Positions 12,279 through 23,716 of a DNA stretch of 64,000 nucleotides are shown one piece after another. The stretch is taken from NCBI GenBank assembly GCA_013368445.1, contig JAACJO010000007.1:868001-932000 (forward strand). Reading direction: 5' to 3'. The stretch's first letter is position 1. Every line of letters starts with the position of its first letter. The DNA is from Leucocoprinus leucothites (Eukaryota; Basidiomycota; Agaricomycetes; Agaricales; Agaricaceae). The position numbers were made by a program, and so were the translations under genes. The notes under the pieces are model-generated. The model was not told the DNA's origin. It was given only the letters and a program-made list of their open reading frames with translations, and searched no databases.

Positions 12279-14407
12279 ATGGCTCAATCCCTCGTTACCT
12301 GGATTTCTAGTATAATTTACGCTCTAACCAAACTGACATGTATCTTTCTTATCCCCATCGTCTTTCGCGGGCTGTTTTGGGCGATCAACTTGTTTTTACT
12401 ACTGCCACTGTTCGATCCTTTACAACTACTTCCAGGACCGGACGGGAAATATTTGCGAAGTCACCTCCACGAGCTCATGCGGTAGTTTGATACACCCCCT
12501 GTACCCGGAAATCTTCTGACTTCATTTTAGGCCCAGCATGAGCCCAGACACCCACAAAGTATGGGTCAAACAATACGGGCATACCTTCAGATTTCATGGG
12601 TTTGGCAAAGTGAGATGACAGTTGTCGGCAAATACTGCTCATAGGAAATTCATGCCTTATCAGTACGACTACCGCCTCCTGTCGTTCGATCTCCGGGCTA
12701 TATCTCATATCCTCACCTCACCTGTGTACGAAAAGCCCTGGCAAACGCGAAACCTTCTTGGTCGGCTAATTGGCAGAGGTATGTTATAGTTGTGCTACTT
12801 GCGTGTGTTCATCCGACGTTACAACCTTACTGTATGATCAGGGATTTTTTCTATGGAGGGAAAAGAGCACAAAAGGCAGCGCAAGATAATTTCTCCAGCT
12901 TTTTCCGGCCAATGTCTCAAGCGCATGACGCCTGTCATGTTTCGAAAGGCTGAAGAGCTGAGCGAGCAATGGGTCGATATTCTTTCTCAGCGACCGCAGA
13001 AATACGAGTCTTTTGTTCCTGGTACGGAATTGAAAGCAAACTCAACTATCAATGTTGCACGCTGGGTTTCCCGGGCGTCTTTTGATGTCATCGGCGAAGC
13101 TGGCTTTGATTACCACTTCCACGCTCTTGAAGAAGAGTCGGAGCCCGTTTACATGGCATATAGGCGGATGTTTGCCATTGCTGATAAAGGCATCAACTTG
13201 AGAGAGCTGATGGACCTAAATTTTCCCTGGATACGAAAAATCTGGGTCAGTCAACCACATGTCATCAAGCAAAATTCTCTTAAAGATTTTTTCAGTCAGG
13301 CAAGGATAATATTGTAATTGACAAAAGCCTGAAGGTCATCAACGAGGCTGGCAAATTGCTGATTGCGAACAAAAAGCTTAGTATGAATGATGAACATTGC
13401 CCTTCAGAAAAACACGATAGGGATCTTCTTAGCCTTCTAAGTAAGCCATCAAGTATTTGTTTCCACTAGACTCACAGGCCTTCTTCTAGTCAAATCTAAT
13501 ATGGCAAGCGACCCGGCCAAACGTTTGACCGATCAAGAGCTTTTGGATCAATGTTCTACTTTCTTACTTGCAGGCTCGGATTCTGTCTCGACGGCTATTT
13601 CTTGGGCTTTATACTTCCTCTCTTTGGACAACAGTGTCCAGGATCGGCTAAGGGATGAACTAGTCGACGTTTCCACCTGCAGCTTTAAAGGTGTTGATTG
13701 TTCTTTGAGTACTCCAACGATGACCCTACTAAACTCCATGGTACCAGCCAGTTCCCACGGAGATCCACTGGAGGAGCGATGGGATATTGTAGAATCTCTA
13801 CCCTTCTTGGATGCCGTAGTCCGCGAGTCCCTCCGATTATGTCCTCCGGTACACGAGACAATTCGTGTTGCAATGGAGGAGGACAAGATTCCGATTTCTC
13901 ACCCTATTCAACTACGGGACGGGACGCATCTGAATACGGGGGATCACATTACGATTCGGAAAGGCAGCTACATCCATATTCCCATCGAAGGTCTCAACTA
14001 CTCCGAGGAACTTTGGGGCCCCGATGCACAGAGGTTCAAGTGAGTCTAGAGTGTTCCATTACATTTCTTTCGCTGATGATCGTCATGTTAGTCCTTCCCG
14101 TTGGTTTGACCTTCCACCCCAGACACACTCTTCGGCCTTCCCTGGGCTCGGGAACTCGATGACCTTCAGCTTTGGTCCACATTCATGCCTGGGTTACAAG
14201 TTCACCACCGCCGAAATGAAGATATTTATCAGCACTTTAATCACAAAATTTATTTTCGCCCCCGCCCCCGGCATCGAGATCCAGAAGCACAATTGTATTC
14301 TTACTCGACCATTTATTGAGGGCAAATGGGAATTGAGGCCGCAGCTTCCACTTGTTGTCCATCAAGTACATGAAACTTCGGACAGTGAAGGCGATGTCTT
14401 GACATAG
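12279..14407 (+). CDS. Cytochrome P450 monooxygenase
   Basis: Seven exons (12279-12481, 12531-12609, 12664-12778, 12842-13245, 13296-13440, 13490-14039, 14092-14407) join to 603 residues. A hydrophobic N-terminus (residues 1-50) anchors the enzyme in the ER membrane. P450 landmarks are in order: the I-helix AGSDSVSTAISWA near residue 343, the K-helix ESLR near 427, the QRFNPSRW meander region near 497, and the haem loop FSFGPHSCLGYKF with the thiolate Cys near 532. The haem loop has His where most P450s have Arg. The oxygen-activating Thr of the I-helix is displaced (AGSDS). The protein belongs to the large agaricomycete P450 expansion; its substrate cannot be inferred, and no partner genes lie nearby. 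The start is the ATG before the membrane anchor. Open frame continues upstream to about 12105, so a longer N-terminus is possible. Confidence 0.9.
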
Positions 14408-14719
14408 AATAGGAGGAACCAATTTGTAGATTAGATGTAAATTTCCAGGACATCACCTTGAATCCGGATGTATGGGTACAGCTATTTAAGACGATGAAAT
14501 ACATTCCGTTCTATATATTCACGAGATTCCTCATGCAATCAATGATTCATTGGACGATAAACTAGTTACAAAATGTGTGTCTTAGCCACAGCCACAGTCA
14601 AAGTTTCAATTTCAGTGTCAACATGAGATGTACACGCAGATTCCTTCGTATCCGGAAGTTTTACTGACGCCTTTGAGGGGTGGGACAGAGAACACGGCGA
14701 GTCTATCAAGCAGTTGGTT
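14408..14719. other. Convergent 3' region between P450 and GCNA-like gene
   Basis: A 312-base stretch between the P450 stop codon and the assigned stop of the minus-strand protease gene. It is AT-rich and holds no recognisable gene. The 3' end of the protease gene is uncertain, so one more small exon could lie between about 14620 and 14720. Confidence 0.4.
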
Positions 14720-16799
14720 TCATTTGCACGAAGCACTAACATCGATCAACGTACCGTGTGACTTGCCAGCAGCGAGTCGACTGACTTTAGGTGTCTGTAC
14801 CTTGTTTCTTACCGTGAACAATGGAATAAGCTGGCCTTCACGGCAAGCTCCACAAACTTATGTTACCCATTAAACCACGGATTGTGTTTCGAAGTCAAGT
14901 CTAAAGCCACTTACCACATTCATCTGGTCTGATAGACTTGCTGTAGCGACCATATCTGTAGTTTGTTTAGCAAAGGACAAGAACCACCCTAAGAACTTGT
15001 ACTTGCATCTTCTGACATTTCTCACACTCTAGAAAAGTGATTAGGACAAACATCACGCGCTCGCAGGAATGGGGCTTACCCCATTTGTAAGGATAAGAAA
15101 TCTCGTAGCTGTGCCTAGTCTTTGTGAAAATAAGGCGGTTGTTTGGGTCAGTATTAGATGGCAAGCGCACCGTTATCTCAATGTCTGACCGCCTTCTGGT
15201 CACTTTGGAAGCCCTGCTGGACATTCAGAATAGCTAAGTAGCCTGATCAAGAGTAGCAAACTCACCAATGCTTGAAGAGCTTTCCGTGGTTCTCGTCGAG
15301 CTTTTTGTCAATCACCCAAGTCGCAAGATGACACATCTCATGAGAGAGCGTATTCCTAATCCTTTCTTGGGCAAGAGTCAAATGATGGATTATGAATCTT
15401 CATGGGATTGCTCACCATCGCAATCCAAAATTTTAGTGGCTAGCTCAATTTCTGAGGTTTCGACACCATCCCTTGACCTTGAAGCGCGAACAGATCATCC
15501 TGTCAGTATCAAGACCAGATGACTTTAGAAAACGGACTGTACCGGTGATATTTGGCTTTGCCCGCAGTCGTTAGCAAACGCTTATTCCAATTGAGTTTAG
15601 TCTTCTCGGGTAGACCATTTTTGAATACGGATCTGTTCAATTCGTTGAAGAGTTCTTGAGCGTAATTTTCCCGCCTCGCTCGTTCCGCCTCTTCAAGGGC
15701 TTTCTTAGAAACCCGAGTGATTGACTTAGTAGATTTCGTTCCGGGTGTCTTGCGTTTGACAGGTGCGCTGACGTTCGGACTAGCCTCTGACGAGCCAGAA
15801 AAGGTGACAGGTGATTTTAAAAGCGGTACGCTAGGTGCCGGTATATCTGCGTTTGACCTCGTAGCTACATCTCGTAACTGCTTCGACGGAGACCGTTTTC
15901 GTGGTACAGAGCCCGAGACTCGGACTGGCTTCTTCGCGCTTCTCGGTTCGTCACTAACAAAATCAGCTAATTTTTGCTCAAACTTAGTATAAGTACATAC
16001 AATATCAGGATAGCACCATCATCCTGCGGTATCAAGTATGATGGGCACATCTCCTGTGATGGCTTCTCATGGCTTGATCCTGTTGGCTGGAATATAGGTC
16101 GAGAATCGTCCTCTGAGGAGCTCGTGAGTTCAATTATATCGTCAGTCAGAAGCTTCTGAACAGTCTGCTTTTTTGCTATTTTGACTGGCGACTCCGGTTC
16201 AGAAACTTCCGACTCAGAGTCCTCAATTATCCTGCGAGCTGCTGGAAGACGTCGAGAAGATTTGGACATAATACGAGTCCATTTAACGCTGTAGCAATTG
16301 TAAGTTGACAGGTTCAATACCTAAATAGTCGAGTAAATTGCGTCTTACGGTGTCTCCTCCAAGTCATCATCTTCAGAATCTGAGCTCGACTGGTGAGTAG
16401 ACATAACCCGTTGTGCTGCTACGTCCAGGTCCAGAATGGCTTTCACTCTAACAAGGGGTGGGCCATCTTGTCAATCAGTGAACACATGCACTTACTCCTC
16501 TTCTTCTTCTTGCTCCGAGTCTGAAGATATCACGATTACTTCTCCTGCTTCAACACATGACCTAAACCTCCCACTATCAGCAAAATTATATTTTTCCCTA
16601 CATTTCATGCTTACCTGAACCTATCCTCTTCACTATCCGGCACTATTTCTTCAGTGGCATACCCCCGTTTTCGCCTGACGGTAACGTTTTGAGCTACGAG
16701 TGACCCCTGCAGCTTGGTCCTAGAGGAAGGGGAGTCCACAATACAAGTTTCTGGGGTTTCGTTGCAAGATGTCCAGGTAGAGGAGCCTGTCGAAAGCAT
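14720..16799 (-). CDS. GCNA: GCNA-like SprT-family DNA-protein crosslink protease
   Basis: Twelve minus-strand exons (from 16799 down to 14720) join to 497 residues. The first 200 residues are acidic and disordered with repeated SSDSE-type clusters (for example VIVISSDSEQEEEE and IIEDSESEVSEPESP), typical of GCNA proteins and likely SUMO-interacting or phosphorylated. The SprT metalloprotease domain begins near LFNELNRSVF. It holds the zinc/catalytic motif SHEMCHLATW (HExxH), a downstream HGKLFKHWASKV helix, and a zinc ribbon starting CEKCQKIYGRYSKSIRP and closing with VCGAC. GCNA and Spartan proteases cleave proteins covalently trapped on DNA, in the nucleus. One intron needs a GC donor (GCAAGT at 15006) to give the conserved CQKIYGRYSK. 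The last exon and stop are provisional: family members often carry a C-terminal HMG-box-like tail that I could not trace. The start is the first ATG of the acidic exon. Confidence 0.85.
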
Positions 16800-17023
16800 G
16801 TATACAAGGCGTAACAGACGAGGAAGGAGGCAGCACTCCAAATTACTTGCAGTGGGATTTAAAGCAGTGATCTATAATTACGACATGACCGCAACGCGTG
16901 GTTGAACTCATCACATGACCGTGATCTCAGGTCAGAATTTTCGGAACCGGGATCGCCCTCAATAATCGCTTCTGCCTTACATATCTAGTCCTTTGTGGCC
17001 AATTACCAATATGTTCTAAAATT

Positions 17024-19364
17024 CTACAAAGACCATATTTTAACTGCTGAATCTCGGCCACCAGTGACCAAATAGCGATCCATGTAGCGTAGCTTCTCCA
17101 CGGGCTGTGTATGTCCGTTGGTTACCAAAGCCGATTGTTGCATGCTCGTACGGTTATACACCTGGGACTGTTGAGCAAGAAAGTGGATGCGAGATTCTTG
17201 TTGACAAACTCACTTTGGCGGCATTCTCACCGACAGCAGTAACAATCTTTCGCGAGTCAAACTGCAGAGCGGTAACAGCATGATCGTACTTGATAGTTTC
17301 GAAAGTTCCGCCTGTCCGGAGATCCCATATCTAATGGGTGGGCATCAGAAGAATATTTTGCCATTAATTGTCGGTGAACTAACCCGGAGTGTTTTGTCCA
17401 GACTACCGCTGGCGATATGAACCTCGTCAAACTGTAGGCATGTAATGGGTCCAGTGTGACCATGTAGTGTACGGTGTGCCTGACCAGTACGCACTTGGAA
17501 AGAATATTAGCGCGGCAGCAAAGGCGAGCGGGAAACAGGCTTACTGTCCCACATCCGAACCGCACCGTCACCACTTCCACTCACTAGCCCGTAGCCCCAG
17601 AACTGTACACCTCCCACAAAATCGGTATACATATCCCAGCTTCCATCCGCCGCAGGCGGTGTTGGAACGGAAAAATTACCAACAGCTGCGGCGGCACCAG
17701 AGAAGAGATTATTGGGTAAAGCGCCACCAGGTGTGCTTGTCGGTGGGTGAGAAATTGCCCATAGGATATCCATGGTCATGACACATTGGCCTGTAGACAA
17801 ATCCCACTGCCGTAAGGTTTTATCAGAAGCTCCAGTGACCTAGAAGTTACGGTGTAAGTTGCAGTGCGGGACCGTACAGGGCAGGACATACCAAACATTC
17901 GTCCTCGAAGTACAGCGCTGTTACTGCCCTTGTATGACCACCCAAAACTCTAAGACAAGAACCGTCTTTCTCGAGTTCATTTTCATCCTCTCTACCATTC
18001 CTGATGCTGTTTGGCCGTTCCACCAACTCGCCCACTTCGTCCTCCGCTTCTTCTGCAACGTCACTCAGACTCACCATCTCGCCTTCTCCCCAAGTCTCGT
18101 CATCAACTTTCCTTAGATCCCATATCCTCACATCTCCGTCTTCACCGCCCGTCAAACAGATATGATCCTCAACTTGGATCGACTTAACCCCTCCAGCATG
18201 ACCTCGTAGACGACCAAGTTCTGTTCCTGAAAACAGATCCCATACGCGAGGCTGCGCATCTTCGTGTGATGCACTGACAAGCGTTCCATAAGGTTCTGAG
18301 AAGTCAAGGGCGCTGATTGGGGAAGTATGACTCTCAAGGGTCTAGTATGAAGCGTTGAGCATGTATCCGAAGGAGGAACTGTGCTAAGCGTACCATAAAC
18401 GCAACCCCCGGAGGAAGCTCTTCGTGCTCTGAGGGAAGGAAAACCGGACCTAGACGCGGGTGAGCAGAGAGACCTCCTTTGAGTATGAGGCAACGCACCC
18501 TTCCTCCGTCTGGTAGTCGTTGGAAGACGTATTGGTTGCGCAGACGAAGTTTTGCCAGTCGATTGTTCAAACTCCATCCTCTCTTTGACTCCTTGGACTA
18601 CACTTCCAGTAAGAAGCGAAAAAAAGGGAAAAACCCAAGAAGTTAACTCACGTTCATCATCGAGTTCCAACTCGTCTTCCTGAAGCTTGAGGAGGTCTTG
18701 TTCGAGCTTGGCCCGAATATTATCGAGAGCAGCGATTTTATTTGTGATCTCCTCTATCTCACTGTTAATGAGACTCTACTCCGCATAAGCCAGAGGCACA
18801 GGAGACCAGACAAAATCATACCCGTCGAACATATATGTTCTCTTTGTCTCGCATGATTTCTGCCTGCTGCCTCGTTAGCTCTTCCTTCCCTAGCCGCTTC
18901 GAAGCACTCAGGCTTTCCCTTCCCCTCCGTTTTGAGCCTTTACCTGCCACGAGAACAACATCTTCCTCACTTGCCACACTTTGGCTCTCGTTGTCTTCCT
19001 CTTCAGCCATCATTCCTCTTGCACTCATTCCCAGCCTCTTCAAACCGAGCTTAGGGGTTTCCACATGCCGCGTCTGTCGCCGTCTTGTCCGGCTTTTATC
19101 CGCACTCGGGATTGTTGCTTCAAAACCACGCAACAAGCTAACGTTCGACGCTACACCTTCAGGCTCGGGAACTTCTGCTTCCAGCAATTCTTCTGTTGCT
19201 TCGACAACTTGCAGTTCGCGAGACGTCACTCGATGGGAGTTACCAAAACCTAGCCGCATGGGAGCTCGACCGAGTGTTGCAAAGTCCATTTTTGAGCCTC
19301 CACTAACAGATGCACGTGGACGGGCGGAAACAGTAGCCGCAGAGTTCATCATACGAGGAGTCAT
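17024..19364 (-). CDS. MDV1: Mitochondrial division protein 1 (Mdv1/Caf4), WD40
   Basis: Nine exons (19364-18822, 18775-18652, 18597-18499, 18449-18394, 18341-17892, 17839-17545, 17493-17384, 17330-17214, 17161-17024) give 643 residues. The N-terminal region precedes a coiled coil ([20 protein letters not shown]), which dimerises the family and binds Fis1 through its upstream segment. After the linker ending PPGVAFM come WD40 blades, starting with [19 protein letters not shown], then [31 protein letters not shown] and the final [15 protein letters not shown]. This order is that of Mdv1, the adaptor linking Fis1 on the outer mitochondrial membrane to the dynamin Dnm1 for fission. A long acidic insert (about 50 residues) sits in one WD blade. 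Non-ATG frame extends upstream of 19364 to about 19418, so the true start could lie in an unseen upstream exon. Confidence 0.9.
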
Positions 19365-19898
19365 TATCACGGGAGCCACTATTGCAAAACGCGAAATATT
19401 GAGGGAATCAATAGGCAAGATATACGGCTAGAATGAAGGACGAACAATCTGATAAAATACGTGTGGAATCCGTTTTCTTGTGATTAAATGGAGCGAAGAA
19501 AGTCTTCTGAAGGAGTTCCAGCTTGGTAGGACCTTCTGAACTCGGTTGACCATCTCGTCGTTTACTCGTCTTTGTCCCATTCCCCCTCTCTCCGAACTCG
19601 GAGCCCATTGCTCAGCGGAAAGGCGGGGCGTTGCGGGAGAACAGAGGCTGGAGCAAAGGTGGAATGTAATAGAGAATTACCGGACAACCAGCCTGCCGGA
19701 CACGGCGAACTTTGTCTGGCCCAATGATGCACATTTCCCACGACGATCCAAATTGTGTTTCTCCGTTCAGCCGCCTCGACACGAAAAGGTATGAAATTAC
19801 TGTAGTCTATGCTACTATACAGTATGCCATAGGATATCTAGAGCGACTAACAAAAGTAACAGGACATGTTCCATCTAGTCACCGGAACAACAAATGAT
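19365..19898. other. Intergenic, upstream of Mdv1
   Basis: This 534-base gap holds the likely Mdv1 promoter and 5' UTR and the 3' region of the next minus-strand gene. No coding frame with recognisable motifs or splice signals is seen. Confidence 0.5.
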
Positions 19899-20552
19899 TC
19901 ATCGGGACCAGCTGAAATCCAACACGATATTAAATCCATATGGCTTAAGGTCGTATTCCTTCCGTATCAAAGGAAGATTGACCCTAGGAGTAGGAAGTGG
20001 CGGATCGCTAGGAACTGGAGTTTCCAATGATAGGGAAGGTGACGGGGGTAGTGCCTCGCTAGGTATGACCTCAGTTTCTTCCTCAAAAGGAACCATATAG
20101 TTTGAAAGCGAGTTGTAAAAGCTTGGGCTTAGGTCTTTCAAGATGGACCAAATTTTGGCAGAGACACTACTCCCACCGTGTCGTGAATAACGGTCCTGTT
20201 CAAGGGCTGAACGTGGTTCAATCGATTCGTGCATGAGTTCTTCCGAAGCTTTTTGTCGCTTCTCTAGATTGTCTTTCAAACGCTGGACACTGAGGTACTC
20301 CCAATGGGAGACATTGAAAGGCTCGAAGAAAGCACCACTCGTAAAGTCACACCAGCAACGGTCAGCAGCCCTGATGACTGTTGGATGGGGCAAATCTGGC
20401 GAAAGAGTCGCGTTGATGGCGTCGGCAAACGTTGAGATATTTTCCGACCAAGGTGCGGATAGTGGCGTATCAGTTGGAAATGGCTGCCAGTAACACGAAG
20501 AGATAAACAGTGTCGTGAGAAGAATGATGCAATAGAAGCTAGAGTGACACAT
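19899..20552 (-). CDS. Unrecognised secretory-pathway protein
   Basis: A single-exon frame encoding 217 residues from the ATG at 20552. It begins with a signal-peptide-like or anchor segment (MCHSSFYCIILLTTLFISSC). Three N-glycosylation sequons (NIS, NAT, NVS) follow in the first 90 residues, then a Cys-Trp-Cys motif, a charged helix (VQRLKDNLEKRQKASEEL), a Pro/Ser-rich stretch and a conserved-looking C-terminus (LKPYGFNIVLDFSWSR). These features suggest a lumenal or extracellular protein. I do not recognise the family. The frame stays open upstream to 20591, and further hydrophobic frames lie at 20600-20812, so the gene may have upstream exons encoding more membrane segments. Confidence 0.55.
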   Translation of the reverse strand: MCHSSFYCIILLTTLFISSCYWQPFPTDTPLSAPWSENISTFADAINATLSPDLPHPTVIRAADRCWCDFTSGAFFEPFNVSHWEYLSVQRLKDNLEKRQKASEELMHESIEPRSALEQDRYSRHGGSSVSAKIWSILKDLSPSFYNSLSNYMVPFEEETEVIPSEALPPSPSLSLETPVPSDPPLPTPRVNLPLIRKEYDLKPYGFNIVLDFSWSR

Positions 20553-20977
20553 TGAGATGAGGCAAGTCAATACACAAAGACCACGTACCACGGCTTAGCA
20601 TGCATGGTAAGAGAAAAAAGAAAGAGGACAAGGAAGTAAGGTGGGGCAGTTGGAAGAGGAAGGAGAAGAAGAGGAAGAAACCATCGTGTACACCTGGGCA
20701 TTGTGGTAGCAGACTTCAGTGAAAAGGTGTGCAGTGTGGGTCGGAAGATGAAACATACCACATTGGCGGAAGCGAAGACGAGAGACGTTGCTGCTTGGCC
20801 CAACGCCAACAAGGCACCACCGCTTATGTCATCCGCGATCAGCCATCGCCCTCGTCAGGGATGTCAGCAACGCCTGAATAGGAAACCTGAACTTTCTGGA
20901 GAATTCCACAAAGTCACGGTTGGCCATCCTTCTTAAGCTCATCCCTCTTTTTTTTTTTCATCTCATCACTATCCAAA
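20553..20977. other. Divergent promoter region upstream of p23
   Basis: A 425-base gap between divergent genes. Hydrophobic open frames on the minus strand (20600-20850) could be 5' exons of the neighbouring secretory gene, but I found no frame-consistent join with a start codon. A pyrimidine tract with a long T run (20945-20959) lies just before the p23 ATG, typical of strongly expressed fungal genes. Confidence 0.4.
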
Positions 20978-21808
20978 ATGACCATCCATCCTGAGATTCT
21001 CTGGGCACAACGGAGTAGTGAAGTTGATGAAGCCAAGGTGAGCTCTCTTTAAATGATTCTGTATTGCTTCAGATCATTGAAACAATCTCGAAGAACGTCA
21101 TCTACCTCACCGTTAATCTTCCCGATATCCATGAAGCCACTATGAAATACACCCTCACTGAAAACGCACTCAATTTCAAGGCTGTAGCTGGAGCGTGAGT
21201 TGTATAGTCTTCTGCGCCATCTTGACTGCATAACCCATGCCATAAACTATGAAGTGATAAGGAGCACGAGAAGGAATACGAATTCGATCTCGCGTTTTTC
21301 GACGAGATCGTGCCTGAGGCGGGTATCCCTTACCTCATCGCTCTCAGTCAACTTTTTGACACTCTTCCTTCCACAGAAATCATCAAAGAAATTTAACTCT
21401 CGCGCCCTTGATCTCAGGCTTCAGAAGAAGAATAACAAGGCAGAATATTGGCCTAGTCTCACCAAGCAGAAAAATCGCTTTGTCAAGACTAATTTCGAAA
21501 GATGGGTAGATGAAGATGAACAAGACGGTGAGCCCGAAAACGATCTCGATTTTGAAGGCATGGGTGGAGGCATGGGAGGGGGGATGGGAGCAGGTGGTGG
21601 TCCTGGTATGGGCGACATGGACATCCAGCGAGTAAGCGGCCCACGATTTCTCTTTCGCACATCATATTGACAACTTTAATAGATGATGGCGCAAATGCAA
21701 GCTAGTGGCGGCGGTATGGGAGGTCCCAGCCACGCGCAAGGTGATGATGACGACGAATCTGACGATGAAGGTCCACCCCCACTCGAGGATGCTGAGCCAA
21801 CTACTTGA
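20978..21808 (+). CDS. SBA1: Hsp90 co-chaperone p23 (Sba1/Wos2)
   Basis: Five exons give about 198 residues with a CS (p23-like) beta-sandwich. Landmarks are the start MTIHPEILWAQRSSE, NVIYLTVNLPDI, YEFDLAFFDEI, the conserved EYWPSLTKQK and the FERWVDEDEQ motif that contacts Hsp90. The C-terminus is Gly/Met-rich and acidic (GGGMGGGMG repeats, then DDDDESDDEG), as in p23 proteins, where the tail has chaperone activity. p23 binds ATP-bound Hsp90 in the cytosol and slows its ATPase. Two junctions are ambiguous. Intron 1 has two in-frame acceptors seven codons apart; the second gives the conserved AKNVIYLTV. Intron 3 needs a weak GTGCCT donor at 21310 to stay in frame, because the better GTATCC donor nearby breaks it. 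Confidence 0.93.
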
Positions 21809-22230
21809 AAACTAGACTGAAAATATCACTCGTGAATGCTGGGCTGTACTAGGTCTCAATGTTGCATTACTGTTCTTGTGGCATTGTAATAGACTACACT
21901 CGACTTCACGATATAATCGCTTCTAGCATAATTTTGGTGACATTAGTGGTGCGATTTGATAGCGATTCTCGATCATTGATGTCAAGCATTCACTGTTTAG
22001 TTCACAATGCGCGACCGCACCAGTATATAGCGCGCAAGTAGTGCTTATAATTGAAACGAATGCGTCAGGATCAATCAATCACTCGGGCGACAGCTAGTCA
22101 AATCATCCGGGAGGTATCTGGTATGCGGTTGATAGATAGTTATGCTACACAATACAGGATTATTCAAGCTGTATATTAGTCGTAAAAACGGCCGAAGTCA
22201 TAAGTACTTGAATGTCTACTGGACGGTGAA
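21809..22230. other. Convergent 3' region
   Basis: A 422-base gap between the convergent p23 gene and the first secreted paralogue. It is AT-rich with no recognisable coding content. Confidence 0.5.
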
Positions 22231-23716
22231 CTACAAACAGGACAAGGTCAGTCGCTGGATCTGAAATAAATAAATCGGAGAACTCACGTAAACTGCATCA
22301 TCAAGAGAACCATGCTGGGCGATGGGAGCGAGGACAGGCTGGTGGTTGGCAGCAGCATTAATTGAAGAGAGCTTGTAGACACCAGCAGGGAGGCCTTCCG
22401 TGACATCAGCAGTTAGGATGCCTTTACCGTCAGCCTTGCCGTTCAAGCCCTTGAAGAACGCGAAGACATTGGGGTCGGTGGGGGTGGTTTGATCAAGAGA
22501 GGCGAGCTGTTCAACCACGACGTGAGAGTGCCCCTGGATAATACCCTGACCATTCAACTGCTGGGGAGCAGCGAAATAGTTCTCCTGAGCGTTGACAAAG
22601 AAACCAGTATCAAGGTTCTTGATCGCCATCTGGATGGTGAACTTTTGATTGGCGGGCACAGTTGCTCCGTTTGCTGGGAAGACGAACTTGGACGAGGGCA
22701 TCTTGCTCTTCGATGGGATCGCACCCATAGGGGCAGGGTTACATGAGCCATCGGCAATCTGCTTGCCGTCGGTGAGGGGCAAGTTGGGCACAGTCAAGCA
22801 GAAGTTGATGAAGTTGTTGGTGGATGTAAGAGATGAAACTTGACCAGCTGCTGGCTGAGCCTGACCATCATTTGCAAAGCCCTTGGCAATCACAGAGGGA
22901 TCAAGAGCTAGGAGTTGTAATCAGATACGCTCCCAGTGTGTCGTAGAAAGGTGAACGTACTCAACGATGTCTGAGCATCACCACTTCCGCTGTTTCCAGC
23001 AGCACCTCCTGCACCAGCGTTATTGTTGTTATTGCCGGTGTTGTCACCAGCGTTTCCGGCAGCACCTCCTGCGCCAGCATTTCCAGTATTAGCACCTCCT
23101 GCACCAGCGTTTCCAGCATTAGCATCTCCCGCACCAGCGTTTCCAGCATTAGCATTTCCGTTTCCAGCAGCTCCGCCGCCGCCATTGTTGTTATTGCCTC
23201 CAGTATTACCGCCTGCCTGAGCACCGGTCTATGTAGAGATAATGTTAATGATGTAAAGGGAAATCGCCTATGTCACATACCGCAGCGATACGAGCAGCTG
23301 CATCGGCTTCAGTCGTACAGGTGATGCTGGTCCCTGCCTTATTGACTAGAGGCAAAGCGGAACAGCTGTACAATGTGTCAGACGATGTTAAATAGCCCAC
23401 AAACAGAACGGTTTACATTGTTCCGGGTGCACATGCTTGTGTAACAAATTTCCCGTTCACACATTGGGCGAACTGTTGGTTAATACAAGCATCTTCCCCT
23501 GCCTGGCAGGGGGAGTTGGCTGTAAGTGTTTTGAACTTCTCACTGGAAATATCAAAGGTCAGCATTTCCATCAAAGAGCATGTTGACCATAACGTACTTT
23601 AGTGCAATAGCATCTTGTCCGTTCTTGAGCGTGAAGTCAGCGCGACGGTCGAAGGCAGGACGCGCTGAGGCTGCGAGTGCGAGTGCGAGTGTGACGAAAA
23701 CGGTACGCATTTGCAT
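22231..23716 (-). CDS. Secreted protein with CBM19-like module and Gly/Asn/Ala repeats (paralogue A)
   Basis: Six exons (23716-23598, 23542-23417, 23365-23281, 23228-22961, 22907-22288, 22260-22231) join to 415 residues. A signal peptide (MQMRTVFVTLALALAASARP) comes first. Next is a six-cysteine module with TANSPCQAGEDACINQQF, FAQCVNGKFV and ALPLVNKAGTSITC, resembling the CBM19 chitin-binding family found in fungal wall proteins. A Gly/Asn/Ala repeat tract of about 90 residues links it to a conserved core (NNFINFCLTVPNLPLTDGKQ, GFFVNAQENYFAAPQ, GHSHVVVEQL, LPAGVYKLSSINAAANHQPV). The core is common in agaricomycete secreted proteins and has no known function to me. The C-terminus is cut short: after DDAVY a 30-base exon adds ten residues and a stop, whereas paralogue B continues. 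The protein probably acts in the cell wall or outside the cell; that is inference from the module. Confidence 0.85.

Noticed and set aside
22961..23228. Repeat tract as a CRISPR-like or mobile array
   Set aside because: The repeats are in frame inside a coding exon and encode Gly/Asn/Ala units; there are no spacers, terminal repeats or transposase.
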